Source: Olegusella massiliensis
Lineage (GTDB): Bacteria > Actinomycetota > Coriobacteriia > Coriobacteriales > Atopobiaceae
NCBI RefSeq assembly: GCF_900078545.1
Contig: NZ_FLLS01000002.1
Coordinates: 62,001-126,000, forward strand
DNA length: 64,000 nucleotides
Direction of reading: 5' to 3'
In this document: in pieces, positions 24,906-33,870 of the stretch
How positions within the stretch are numbered: position 1 is the first letter of the stretch
Layout of the letters: each line of letters opens with the position of its first letter
Notes under the pieces: generated by a model
Told to the model about the DNA's origin: nothing
Database searches by the model: none
What the model saw: the letters and a program-made list of their open reading frames with translations, nothing else
Translations under genes and position numbers: made by a program

Positions 24906-25627
24906 TGCAGGCTGAGTTAAGTACATTCCAAATCACTGGCGAGCGTTCGCTTCTGGATCCCAGGGTTGGACTGCTCGCCATTCTGACCGTAAGTTCCGTG
25001 ATGATTGATGGCAGCATCGTCGGTATCGACTTCTGGCTGCGTCTAGTCTGTTGCATCCTGCCGCTGCTCGGGCTCTTGGCACTCCAACGTTGGCAGTTCG
25101 CTGCAGTTTACACAGCGCTCTATGTCTTCGCATTATTAATGGAGGGTGCAGCCTTCCGACTAACCAGCGGTGCACTCAACATGATTGTCATGATATTAGG
25201 TGGGCTTATCTCACGATTCCTTGCACCCATCGTGATGGGGTACTGTGTGATGCAGAGCACCACTGTTGCCGAGTTCATCGCCGCTATGGAACGTATGCGC
25301 ATACCGTCTACAGTGACGATTCCCTTATCAGTGATGTTCCGTTTCTTTCCAACAATCGCCGAAGAGAATAGCGCCATCACCGATGCTATGCGGATGCGGC
25401 AGGTTACCGGTATGCATTCAGGTTTCGTGAAGCGCATAGAGTACGAACTAGTCCCCGTCATGATGAGTACCGTGCGTATCGCCGACGAGCTCTCGCAGGC
25501 AGCATTGACTAAGGGGCTCGGCGGCAGCGTGAGACGCACACACATCTGCGAGGTCGGCTTCCGCGCACGCGACTATATCCTGCTGACACTGCTCATAGCA
25601 GTACTAGTTCTGTTTGTGGTGACTTGA
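24905..25627 (+). CDS. ECF transporter T component (EcfT/CbiQ-like)
   Basis: A 240-residue transmembrane coupling protein. It has four to five hydrophobic helices and, near the C-terminus, the segments MRMRQVT and ADELSQAALTKGLGG, matching the two coupling helices with Ala-Arg-Gly-type motifs that dock on the ATPases. The ATG overlaps the S-component stop; an upstream extension seen in the same frame lies inside that gene and is rejected. Because the S, T and A genes are contiguous, this is a group I (dedicated) ECF system rather than one sharing a common energy module. Confidence 0.85.
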   Translation: MQAELSTFQITGERSLLDPRVGLLAILTVSSVMIDGSIVGIDFWLRLVCCILPLLGLLALQRWQFAAVYTALYVFALLMEGAAFRLTSGALNMIVMILGGLISRFLAPIVMGYCVMQSTTVAEFIAAMERMRIPSTVTIPLSVMFRFFPTIAEENSAITDAMRMRQVTGMHSGFVKRIEYELVPVMMSTVRIADELSQAALTKGLGGSVRRTHICEVGFRARDYILLTLLIAVLVLFVVT

Positions 25628-25628
25628 C

Positions 25629-27116
25629 ATGATCGAGTTCAAAGACGTCTATTATGCCTATCGTGTAACGGACTCGGACGGAAGCGTTCGGATGCGTTCG
25701 GCCCTGAAAGACGTGAGCCTGTCCATCCAAACTGGTGAGTTCGTTGTCCTCACTGGCAACTCGGGCTGTGGGAAAACAACTGCCTGTCGACTAGTCAACG
25801 GGCTCATTCCCCATTACTTCGAGGGAAATCTGAAAGGCGAGGTTCTGCTGGCGGGCAAAAACGTTACCGCACAGCCCCTCTACGAGACGGCCAAACGCGT
25901 GGGCAGCGTCTTCCAAAACCCTCGCAACCAGTTCTTCAATGTAGATACCACGAGTGAATTGGCCTTCGCCGCAGAAAACCAGGGACGAGACCCAAAGCAA
26001 ATTAAACATAACATTGCTAATACAGCCGAGCTACTCGACCTAAAACCGCTGTTGAGACGGAATATGTTCGCACTGTCTGGCGGCGAGAAGCAGAAGATTG
26101 CCTGCGGTAGCGTAGCTGTAGCAGGCAGCGACGTAATTGTGCTGGACGAGCCGTCGTCCAACTTGGATATGGAGAGCATCAAGGCACTGCGAAAGACGCT
26201 CGCCCTATGGAAGGAGCAGGGCAAGACGGTCATCATTGCAGAGCACCGACTCTTCTTTTTGAAAGGACTTGCCGATCGTGTGCTAGTCTTCCGCGATGGA
26301 GAGATTATCCAGTCGCTGGACGCGGATGTATTCGCCGCGATGACCACTAGGGAATGTGCGGGGATGGGTCTTCGGACGACAGATCTAGGCTCTGTTTCCT
26401 TCCCCACCCGAAGCACGAGTAGAGCCCCCATGATAAGGCTCGAGGATGTCTGTTTCCATTACTCAGGCACACTCGGTATAGATATTCCGGACTTAGCATT
26501 CCCCCAAAGCCACATCACAGCCATAGTTGGACGGAACGGTGCCGGCAAGAGCACGCTGGCACGAACGCTTTGCGGGTTGAACAGACGAGCAAAAGGCACA
26601 GTGTTCCTAGACGGAAAAGAAATTCCCATTGGCAAGATGCTGTCTTTCTGCTACATGGTCATGCAAGACGTGAACCACCAGCTATTCACTGACAGTGTGC
26701 TGGAAGAAGTGTTAATCAGTGTGCCAGGGGCAATCCCAAAAGATCTGCGCGAGAAAAAGGCACACAAGGCGCTTCAACTCATGGATATGGAAGACCTTTC
26801 GGAGCAACATCCAATGGCACTCTCAGGTGGCCAGAAACAGCGCGTGGCCATTGCCAGCGCACTAGCCGCAGATGAGGAGATACTAATTTTCGACGAGCCT
26901 ACAAGTGGATTCGACTACCGCCACATGCGCCAGACCGCTCAAGCACTGAAGATGCTTTGCAATCTTGGGAAGACAACTCTCATCATTACCCATGACCTGG
27001 AACTCATCGCATTGTGCGCTGACTATGTTGTGCAGATGGATGGAGGATACGCCACTGAAAGCTATTTCATAAACAACGAGACTGCCTCGCGAATAGCCTC
27101 GTTTTTTCTGAACTAG
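25629..27116 (+). CDS. ECF double ATPase (fused EcfA1-EcfA2)
   Basis: A 495-residue protein with two ABC ATPase domains. Domain 1 has Walker A GNSGCGKT at residues 43-50, signature LSGGEKQK and Walker B VIVLDEPSSNLD. Domain 2 has Walker A GRNGAGKST at about residue 301, signature LSGGQKQR and Walker B ILIFDEPTSGFD. Fusion of both ATPases in one chain is common for dedicated ECF systems. It starts one base after the T-component stop. It is the last gene of the insertion and runs convergent to murG. Confidence 0.9.
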   Translation: MIEFKDVYYAYRVTDSDGSVRMRSALKDVSLSIQTGEFVVLTGNSGCGKTTACRLVNGLIPHYFEGNLKGEVLLAGKNVTAQPLYETAKRVGSVFQNPRNQFFNVDTTSELAFAAENQGRDPKQIKHNIANTAELLDLKPLLRRNMFALSGGEKQKIACGSVAVAGSDVIVLDEPSSNLDMESIKALRKTLALWKEQGKTVIIAEHRLFFLKGLADRVLVFRDGEIIQSLDADVFAAMTTRECAGMGLRTTDLGSVSFPTRSTSRAPMIRLEDVCFHYSGTLGIDIPDLAFPQSHITAIVGRNGAGKSTLARTLCGLNRRAKGTVFLDGKEIPIGKMLSFCYMVMQDVNHQLFTDSVLEEVLISVPGAIPKDLREKKAHKALQLMDMEDLSEQHPMALSGGQKQRVAIASALAADEEILIFDEPTSGFDYRHMRQTAQALKMLCNLGKTTLIITHDLELIALCADYVVQMDGGYATESYFINNETASRIASFFLN

Positions 27117-27146
27117 CTTGGAACATGGGGTTCGGAGTATACCTCA

Positions 27147-27168
27147 AGGTCAGAAGTGCATCTGACCT
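27147..27168. terminator. Hairpin between the ECF ATPase gene and murG
   Basis: AGGTCAGA and TCTGACCT form a perfect 8-bp stem with a 6-base loop between convergent genes. There is no T-run on either side, so termination is only possible, not shown. Confidence 0.4.
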
Positions 27169-27201
27169 GTGTCAATCTATGCATCCGTGTGTCCAACGAC
27201 C

Positions 27202-28326
27202 TTAACGACGAGCGGTGGCTACCACTTGGTCTGCCAAAGCTGCAGCAGCAGTGGCACCGCCAAGGCCTTGGGCAGCGTGGCGCATCTGGGCGCGAGCATC
27301 GGCATCCGCAAGTAACCCGATGAGCTCATCAGCAAAGCTCTGCTCATCAATAGCTTTGTCGGTATACATACGAGCTGCCCCCGCATCCACCAACAAATGC
27401 GCGTTGGTCTCCTGATGATTTTCTGTTGCAAAAGGATAAGGGACTAATACCGAAGGCACTGCAAGCGCTGCAATTTCTGCAATAGATGAAGCACCTGCGC
27501 GGGATACCACAAGATCGGCAGCTGCTAGTGCCCCTCCCATATCTTCTATGTACGGCAACAGTTGCCAGCGAGCCTTCTCCTCTGCTGTCAAATCCAAAGC
27601 AGCAAGTGTCTCGTCAAAGTCCTTAGCACCTGTCGAGTGGATGATGTAGAGCTTATCCTGTGCCAGTAGCTGTTTTTTAAGCTCGACAATACGATGATTG
27701 AGATGGCGAGCACCAAGACTACCGCCAAAGACTAAAAGCACGGTGGCATCCTCAGGGACACCAAACGTAGCACGGCCTGCAGCTCTACTCGCCTGAACCA
27801 CGGCGCGACGCACAGGATTTCCCGTCAGTACCACTTGGGTCTGCTCGCCTGTTTTACCCGTAAAGGCAGAGCGCGCTGCAGAAAATGACAAGCAAAGACA
27901 AGACGCGTGTTTGGCACAGAGTTTATTGGCGAGCCCTGGCACAGAATTTTGCTCGTGAAGCACATATGGCACGCCCCGTGATGCGCACCAACGCAGCAAG
28001 GGCATTTCAACGTAAGCACCAAAGCCAACAGCAACATCAGGCATACCTTTGTCAGCCATAATCTTGCCTACTGCGCCCTGAGCCTTGTGCATATGCCAAA
28101 CTGCACTCAAGGCAGTCCAAGGACGACTGCGATTAAAACCCGTTACACGAATGGGCACAAAATCAAAACCTGCAGCTGGTACCAGCTGGGCCTCCAGACG
28201 AGTTGATTGTCCAAAGAAAAGCACCTCATGACCGCGAGAAGCAAGTTCATCAGCAAGCGCTAGTGCAGGATTGATGTGACCTGCAGTACCGCCCGCAGCA
28301 ATAGCAATCTTGAGCTTATCTCCCAC
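27202..28326 (-). CDS. murG: UDP-GlcNAc:lipid I transferase MurG
   Basis: A 374-residue GT28 glycosyltransferase that makes lipid II from lipid I at the inner face of the membrane. Conserved features: IAAGGTAGHINPALALA, HEQNSVPGLANKL, GGSLGAR, and SRAGASSIAEIAALAVPSVLVPYP with ATENHQ. The GTG at 28326 is preceded by GGAG at 8 bases and overlaps the ftsW stop; the longer frame to 28389 lies inside ftsW. In the usual dcw order murC would follow; here the next gene downstream is on the other strand. Confidence 0.94.
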   Translation of the reverse strand: MGDKLKIAIAAGGTAGHINPALALADELASRGHEVLFFGQSTRLEAQLVPAAGFDFVPIRVTGFNRSRPWTALSAVWHMHKAQGAVGKIMADKGMPDVAVGFGAYVEMPLLRWCASRGVPYVLHEQNSVPGLANKLCAKHASCLCLSFSAARSAFTGKTGEQTQVVLTGNPVRRAVVQASRAAGRATFGVPEDATVLLVFGGSLGARHLNHRIVELKKQLLAQDKLYIIHSTGAKDFDETLAALDLTAEEKARWQLLPYIEDMGGALAAADLVVSRAGASSIAEIAALAVPSVLVPYPFATENHQETNAHLLVDAGAARMYTDKAIDEQSFADELIGLLADADARAQMRHAAQGLGGATAAAALADQVVATARR

Positions 28327-29875
28327 GTCGATCACTCCTTCTCTCACGAGTCGAATTGTTACGTTTGGGACGGAGGCGATCTGCCGCATCTGGTCCCAAG
28401 TCTATTCTTCTGCGTCCATAGGCATCTTCGCTCATGCGAGCACGATTTAGCAAATCTGTACGATTAGCGCGTGGCTGAGTAGCTGAATTACTACTTCCAC
28501 CTTCGTATACTTGAAACCGTGGACGAGCAGAGCTGGACGTGAGCGGCGTACTTTGTGTGAGCGGTGTACTTAACTGACGAGCCGAACGCGGTCGTGCTTC
28601 TCCAACCATGCCACTATCTTCATAGCTGTAAGCTGCGCGACCACGAGAGGCAAGCGAGAAATCTTCACGACGACGGTCAGACTCTGTCTCTTCTAAGCGT
28701 GAATGCAGAGCTACTGAGCTAACCACACCTACGGTCATCAATGTTGAAATAATTGAAGATCCACCGTAAGACAAAAAAGGCACGGGCTTGCCTGTCATGG
28801 GCATAATTGCTAAGACGCCACAGATATTAACAAAGAGCTGAATGACCATCATCGATACGCTACCTGCAGCAATAAGCCTGCCAGCAAGGTCAGGCGCATT
28901 GCGAGATATGCGCATACCTGCCCAAAAGATGACCGCAAACCCTGCAACCACACCCAAGGTGCCTACAAGACCACATTCTTCTCCTACTACAGCAAAAATA
29001 AAGTCGTTGTGAGCAAAGGGAAGATAGGAGTATTTTTGTCTACTTGCTCCAATGCCGACGCCAAAAATACCGCCAGCCGCAAAGGCATAAAAACCTTGGA
29101 TAATCTGATATCCCGTATCCAGAGGATCGGACCAGGGATTCAAGACCGTAAGAATACGCTGACGCGAATAAGCATCTTTCATGGAATATGCAAAGAAAGC
29201 TACAAGGAGAGCGCCCGCAAGCATAACAAGGAACTTGCCTGGTACACCGCTTAGATAGGCCATAACCAAAAGCGTTGCTACACAAATCATCGTTGTACCC
29301 TTATCAGGCTGAATAAGGATGAGTGCCAAGGGTAGACCAATACCAACCACAGAGAGCCAAACAAATTTTTTAAAGGAAATAGAGTCGTCTTCAAAGTATG
29401 CGTGCGCAAGATTGGCCCCTGTGAGCACGATGACAATTTTTGCAAACTCGGACGGTTGAAATCTAAAACCAGCAATTGCAATCCAACGAGTAGCACCATA
29501 GGCATCAGAACCAGATGAGGTGAATTTCACAATAAGCAACAGTACTACGGTAATGACCCAAAGTGCTGACAGCAGCTTAACACCCCAAATATGGTAATCA
29601 ACCTTTGCGAGAAAGACCAAAATCACCAGTCCAATAGCAGCATACTTAAGCTGGCGTGAAACAAAAAAAGTCGAATCATTATTAAAGTTTTTACTCGTGA
29701 GCGCCATAATGGACGAGGCAGAATAAATCATCACCAAGCCAAAAAGAAAAAGCGCCAAGGATGCTACCAAAAACAGCGTCAGAGGTCGTGCAAAACGCTC
29801 GGGACGTCCACTAATAGCACGCTCGATTCTTCCTCTTTGGCGCGAAGACACCTCACGCGCGGTGCTTCTATTCAT
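28316..29875 (-). CDS. ftsW: Septal peptidoglycan polymerase FtsW
   Basis: A 519-residue SEDS-family lipid II polymerase with about ten transmembrane helices. Family marks include YSASS near the first helix, FQPSEFAK, the loop PFAHNDFIFAVVGEE and VPFLSYGGSS. The C-terminal cytoplasmic tail of about 120 residues is rich in Arg, Ser and Thr and is longer than in many homologs. The ATG at 29875 follows GGAGGTCTGCAGC and overlaps the murD stop. It works with the transpeptidase encoded by ftsI further upstream in the same cluster. Confidence 0.95.
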   Translation of the reverse strand: MNRSTAREVSSRQRGRIERAISGRPERFARPLTLFLVASLALFLFGLVMIYSASSIMALTSKNFNNDSTFFVSRQLKYAAIGLVILVFLAKVDYHIWGVKLLSALWVITVVLLLIVKFTSSGSDAYGATRWIAIAGFRFQPSEFAKIVIVLTGANLAHAYFEDDSISFKKFVWLSVVGIGLPLALILIQPDKGTTMICVATLLVMAYLSGVPGKFLVMLAGALLVAFFAYSMKDAYSRQRILTVLNPWSDPLDTGYQIIQGFYAFAAGGIFGVGIGASRQKYSYLPFAHNDFIFAVVGEECGLVGTLGVVAGFAVIFWAGMRISRNAPDLAGRLIAAGSVSMMVIQLFVNICGVLAIMPMTGKPVPFLSYGGSSIISTLMTVGVVSSVALHSRLEETESDRRREDFSLASRGRAAYSYEDSGMVGEARPRSARQLSTPLTQSTPLTSSSARPRFQVYEGGSSNSATQPRANRTDLLNRARMSEDAYGRRRIDLGPDAADRLRPKRNNSTRERRSDRRGR

Positions 29876-31289
29876 GCTGCAGACCTCCTGCGGCAATGAG
29901 ACGGGCTACAAGGTCTTTGAAGGCGCGCCCACGCTCTTCAAAACCAGAAAATTCATCAAAACTAGAGCAGGCAGGAGAGAGCAAGATGTACTGACCGTTA
30001 TGAGCAAGTTCCCAAGCGGCATCCACAGCATCAGCAAGGTGTGCCACAGTCCTCAGGCTTAGCGCAGAGTTATTGCGCAGCTGCGCACCGATCGCCTTTG
30101 CAAAACGAGGCCCTGCTTCGCCAAAACAAACAACACCCGCACAGGTTTTGACTACAAGATGGCTCAGCTCATCAAGATCAGTGCCCTTGTCATGGCCACC
30201 AAGTAACAACACCAACGAGCCCGGCGCAAACGCTGCCAGCGCTTTTTCGGTAGCATCAACATTGGTGGCCTTGGAATCATTCACAAAGTGAATGCCCTTA
30301 AGTTCACCACAGGGTTCAATACGATGCTCAAGCGGATGGAAGCTTTTTAAGCAACGATTAACCGCTTCAACATCAATACCCAACTCAAGGGCTGCAGCCG
30401 CAGCCGCAAGTGCATCAGCAAGGTTGTGTTCACCTTTTATCTGCAATTCGTTGGCATGTACCAAGAGGTGCTCCGTACCGTCTAGGCGTACCACCAACTG
30501 CCCTGCTCGCACAAAAGCAGCACAGGGACTACCTGCATCATGTGCAGGATCAAGCAGACAAACCCGCAAATTGCGCGCCTGGAGACGCTCTGCAATAGCA
30601 CAGCACCACATATCAGAATCAGAGATAAGAGCGAGATCTCCCGCCTCAAGGTTGGCAAAAATACGCTCTTTAGCAGCGGCGTAGTTTTCGATTGACTTAT
30701 GCCAAGCGATATGATCAGGCGTCACATTCAGCAGCATTGCAACACGCGGATGCAACGTCTTGCAGCAGGCCAACTGAAAACTCGAAAGCTCTGCCACAAA
30801 CCATTCATCGTCGGCGCGCCCCGTAAGTGCTTTGGTCGCAAGAAAGCCAATATTGCCAACCGACGTTGCCTTACGCTGACCTTCGTGCAAAATCGCAGTC
30901 GTCAAGCTCGTTGTGGTGGTCTTGCCATTGGTACCTGTAATAGCAATCCAATTACGTGGCGATTCACGCCAGGCAAACTCGGGCTCAGAAATTATCTCCT
31001 TGCTGCAGTTTTTTGCCGCCACAAAGAAAGGTGAGAATTCAGAAATACCAGGAGAAGCAATGCAGAGATCATAGCTGCCCTCCACAGCTTCGGAACCCAA
31101 CACGCAATGAACACCTTGCGCCGTCAAAGCCTCACTTGTATCACCTTGAGTAGACCTTGCCCCACCATAGAGTGTGACGGACAAGACACGGCTGCCCAAC
31201 AAAGCCGCACAATAACGCGCGACATACTCGCCAGTCATCCCCATTCCAAGGACGAGCACATGACCCAGAACAGTTTGGCTTTCTGTCAT
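29868..31289 (-). CDS. murD: UDP-N-acetylmuramoyl-L-alanine:D-glutamate ligase
   Basis: A 473-residue Mur ligase that adds D-glutamate to UDP-MurNAc-L-Ala. Visible are the N-terminal LVLGMGMTGEYVARY, the P-loop ITGTNGKTTTTSL, AELSSFQL, NVTPDHIAWH and the C-terminal HRIEPCGELKGIHFVNDSKATN. The ATG follows GGGGAGTCTTGCAAG. It lies between mraY (75-base gap) and ftsW (overlapping stop and start), which is standard dcw order. Confidence 0.95.
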   Translation of the reverse strand: MTESQTVLGHVLVLGMGMTGEYVARYCAALLGSRVLSVTLYGGARSTQGDTSEALTAQGVHCVLGSEAVEGSYDLCIASPGISEFSPFFVAAKNCSKEIISEPEFAWRESPRNWIAITGTNGKTTTTSLTTAILHEGQRKATSVGNIGFLATKALTGRADDEWFVAELSSFQLACCKTLHPRVAMLLNVTPDHIAWHKSIENYAAAKERIFANLEAGDLALISDSDMWCCAIAERLQARNLRVCLLDPAHDAGSPCAAFVRAGQLVVRLDGTEHLLVHANELQIKGEHNLADALAAAAAALELGIDVEAVNRCLKSFHPLEHRIEPCGELKGIHFVNDSKATNVDATEKALAAFAPGSLVLLLGGHDKGTDLDELSHLVVKTCAGVVCFGEAGPRFAKAIGAQLRNNSALSLRTVAHLADAVDAAWELAHNGQYILLSPACSSFDEFSGFEERGRAFKDLVARLIAAGGLQHE

Positions 31290-31364
31290 CTTGCAAGACT
31301 CCCCAGCAATTAGCAGACGCTTATAAGCGCGTCTCTTATAAGTTCATTTTGACTCTACTCTGCC

Positions 31365-32396
31365 CTAGCGAAGCTGGAAGTACAGAGCAAAGCCAAGAGC
31401 TGCAAAAGCAGCAGACACAATCCAAAAACGAATAACTACCTTAGTCTCCGACCAGCCCTTCTTTTCAAAATGGTGATGAAGAGGAGCCATCAAAAAGACA
31501 CGCTTTCCCGTCAACTTAAAGGACGCAACCTGAATCATGACTGAAAGTGCCTCAACGATAAAAAGGCCTCCCATGACCAGCGAGCTCAATTCAGTCTTAG
31601 TAAGTACCGCAAGAGCTGCAAAAGCAGCGCCGAGACCTAAAGAACCGGTATCACCCATAAAAATCTGAGCAGGATAACAGTTATACCAAAGAAAACCAAC
31701 GATAGCGCCAGCAAGAGACCCCGCAAAGACGGCCAGATTTGCTTCGTTATATGAAAAAGCAACCATCGCCATAATCAAAAAGACAACCATCGAACAGCCG
31801 CCAGCCAGACCATCCAGCCCATCGGTAAGGTTAACCGCATTGGATAGACCAGCCATAAGCAAAAATACAAAGATAAGGTAGAGCCAAGGGAAATGAATCC
31901 ATTTCCCGAAAATCAAAAAATGAGACGTCACTACCCCTAAATCAACGGTAAAACCACCCGGAAATTCCACGGTAGGACGCACATAACAAAAATTCGTCGC
32001 AATGGTACAAAAACTTAGCGAAATCAGCGCTAACCCCAGCATCTTTTGACCCGGAGTCAAACCGAGGGAGCGTTTATGAGCCACAGACTCAATATCATCA
32101 AGCAGGCCCAAAGAGCCTGTAAGCAACGTTGCAATTACCGCAAGCCTAAGACCAGGCGTCCACTGTGCCTGGATAGCTGTCGCAACTAAGGCAGCAAGCA
32201 AAATAATAATACCGCCCATCGTTGGAGTACCCTGCTTGACAAGATGGGTGCCCGGACCGTCAGCACGAATTTGCTGTCCTAGTTGTTCGTGATGCATCAG
32301 CTTGATAAAGAACGGCATGAGCACTATAGAAACTGCTGCAGCAATAGCAGTCGCTAAAAAGATTCGATAGCTAGGATATGCAGGACTGCCAAACAT
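31365..32396 (-). CDS. mraY: Phospho-MurNAc-pentapeptide translocase MraY
   Basis: A 343-residue polytopic enzyme that makes lipid I from UDP-MurNAc-pentapeptide and undecaprenyl phosphate. Signature segments are GTPTMGG, LGLLDD, NAVNLTDGLDGLAGG, FMGDTGSL and the histidine-rich loop APLHHHFEKKGWSE. The start overlaps the murF stop as TAATG. Ten hydrophobic helices can be counted, normal for the family. Confidence 0.96.
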   Translation of the reverse strand: MFGSPAYPSYRIFLATAIAAAVSIVLMPFFIKLMHHEQLGQQIRADGPGTHLVKQGTPTMGGIIILLAALVATAIQAQWTPGLRLAVIATLLTGSLGLLDDIESVAHKRSLGLTPGQKMLGLALISLSFCTIATNFCYVRPTVEFPGGFTVDLGVVTSHFLIFGKWIHFPWLYLIFVFLLMAGLSNAVNLTDGLDGLAGGCSMVVFLIMAMVAFSYNEANLAVFAGSLAGAIVGFLWYNCYPAQIFMGDTGSLGLGAAFAALAVLTKTELSSLVMGGLFIVEALSVMIQVASFKLTGKRVFLMAPLHHHFEKKGWSETKVVIRFWIVSAAFAALGFALYFQLR

Positions 32397-33862
32397 TAGG
32401 CAAGTACTCCTTTCACAAACGCATCAAGGCCTGCCGAACGCGAGGCTTTCACCAAGACAAGGTCTTTGGCATTAAGGATAGGCTTGATAGTAGCAAGCGC
32501 GGATGCTGCATCAGCAAAAGACTCCATATGGTCATCAGAAAACCCCATAACGAGAGCCGCTTCGCGCATAAGGGCCGCATCTTTTGTACCAACCCACACA
32601 ATCAGGTCAGGTTTTTTTGCCGCTGCATAACAGCCCACGTATTCATGAAGACGGGCAGATTCGTCGCCCATCTCCCCCATCTCACCTAATACTGCGATAC
32701 GCCTGCCTGTGCAAGGAAGAGATGCAAGCACATCGAGGGCGGCTGCCATTGATGTTGGACTCGCATTGTAAGAGTCATCAATAAGACGGGGCTGCTCGCC
32801 ACCGCCAACCACCTCAAGACGCATATGGGAGGCAGGCATATGCTCCATGGCAGAGCAGACCATATCTCTTTTGGCACCTAAGCGCTCGGCAATGGCCAAG
32901 GCAAGTAGATAATCAGAAACAACCGCAGCGCCAGGAAGTTCTAACTTGCTGTGGCGCATAGTGCCATCAGAAAAGCTCACATCAAACTCAGGACGCCCGA
33001 GCTCATCAAGGGCAATGGAGCCACAGCTCAAGCTGGTCTTCTCGCCTTCGCCAACATAACTCGTCTCAACTGCTGCCGGACGACAAAACTCTTTTTCGAT
33101 GAAAGGAGCAAAATCATTGTCACTGGTCATAACCAAGCAAGAGTGAACCTCACCAATTGACAGCTGCTGCGGCACTGCGCTGAGCTGAAGGCCTTCGATA
33201 ATTTCAGCTTTGGCGCGCGCAATATTTTCGCGGCTACCCAACAGGCCAATGTGACTCGTACCAACATTGGTAATCAATGCAACGCTTGGACGCGCTGCTT
33301 TGGTAAGACGCGAAAGCTCACCTTTGTGATTCATGCCCATCTCACAGATCACAACTTCATCGCTAGGATCAGCTGAAAGCAAGGTGAGAGGCAGGCCAAT
33401 CAGATTATTAAAGTTACCTGCAGTAGCATGCGTCTTCCAACAAGCACCAAGACCAGCTGCAAGTAAGTCTTTGGTAGTAGTTTTACCTACCGAGCCTGTT
33501 ACGCCTACGACCGCCCATTGGGGGTTGCGAAGGCGCCATGCCTCAGCTAGACGTAGCATAAATTCAGTAGGATCATCATCTGCAACACGCAGTAGAGCAC
33601 AGGAGCTCCTCTGAGCTGCAGACACAAGCTCACAGCTCGGCTCACGGGTCAAAGCAATAGCAGCGGCTCCTGCTTTCACGGCAGACGCAGCAAAATCATT
33701 GCCATCGACACGCTCACCCGGAAAGCAAACAAAAAGCGTCCCCGCCGCTACGCGGCGCGAATCGGTTTCTACTGTTGTGACCTGCTTGTCCGTATCTCCA
33801 CACACTATAGTTGCAGCAGTTGCAGCCGCAATATCTGCAACAGGTAAATCTAGCATCGGCAC
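32396..33862 (-). CDS. murF: UDP-MurNAc-tripeptide:D-Ala-D-Ala ligase
   Basis: A 488-residue Mur ligase that adds D-Ala-D-Ala. It has the P-loop VGVTGSVGKTTTKDL, CEMGMNHKGELSRLT, TNVGTSHIGLLGS, and the C-terminal DDSYNASPTSMAAAL with AVLGEMGEMG. The start follows AAGGAGTGCCG. murE, which usually precedes murF, is absent; ftsI lies directly upstream instead. The ligase adding the third residue must be encoded elsewhere. Confidence 0.95.
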   Translation of the reverse strand: MPMLDLPVADIAAATAATIVCGDTDKQVTTVETDSRRVAAGTLFVCFPGERVDGNDFAASAVKAGAAAIALTREPSCELVSAAQRSSCALLRVADDDPTEFMLRLAEAWRLRNPQWAVVGVTGSVGKTTTKDLLAAGLGACWKTHATAGNFNNLIGLPLTLLSADPSDEVVICEMGMNHKGELSRLTKAARPSVALITNVGTSHIGLLGSRENIARAKAEIIEGLQLSAVPQQLSIGEVHSCLVMTSDNDFAPFIEKEFCRPAAVETSYVGEGEKTSLSCGSIALDELGRPEFDVSFSDGTMRHSKLELPGAAVVSDYLLALAIAERLGAKRDMVCSAMEHMPASHMRLEVVGGGEQPRLIDDSYNASPTSMAAALDVLASLPCTGRRIAVLGEMGEMGDESARLHEYVGCYAAAKKPDLIVWVGTKDAALMREAALVMGFSDDHMESFADAASALATIKPILNAKDLVLVKASRSAGLDAFVKGVLA

Positions 33863-33870
33863 TCCTTGTG

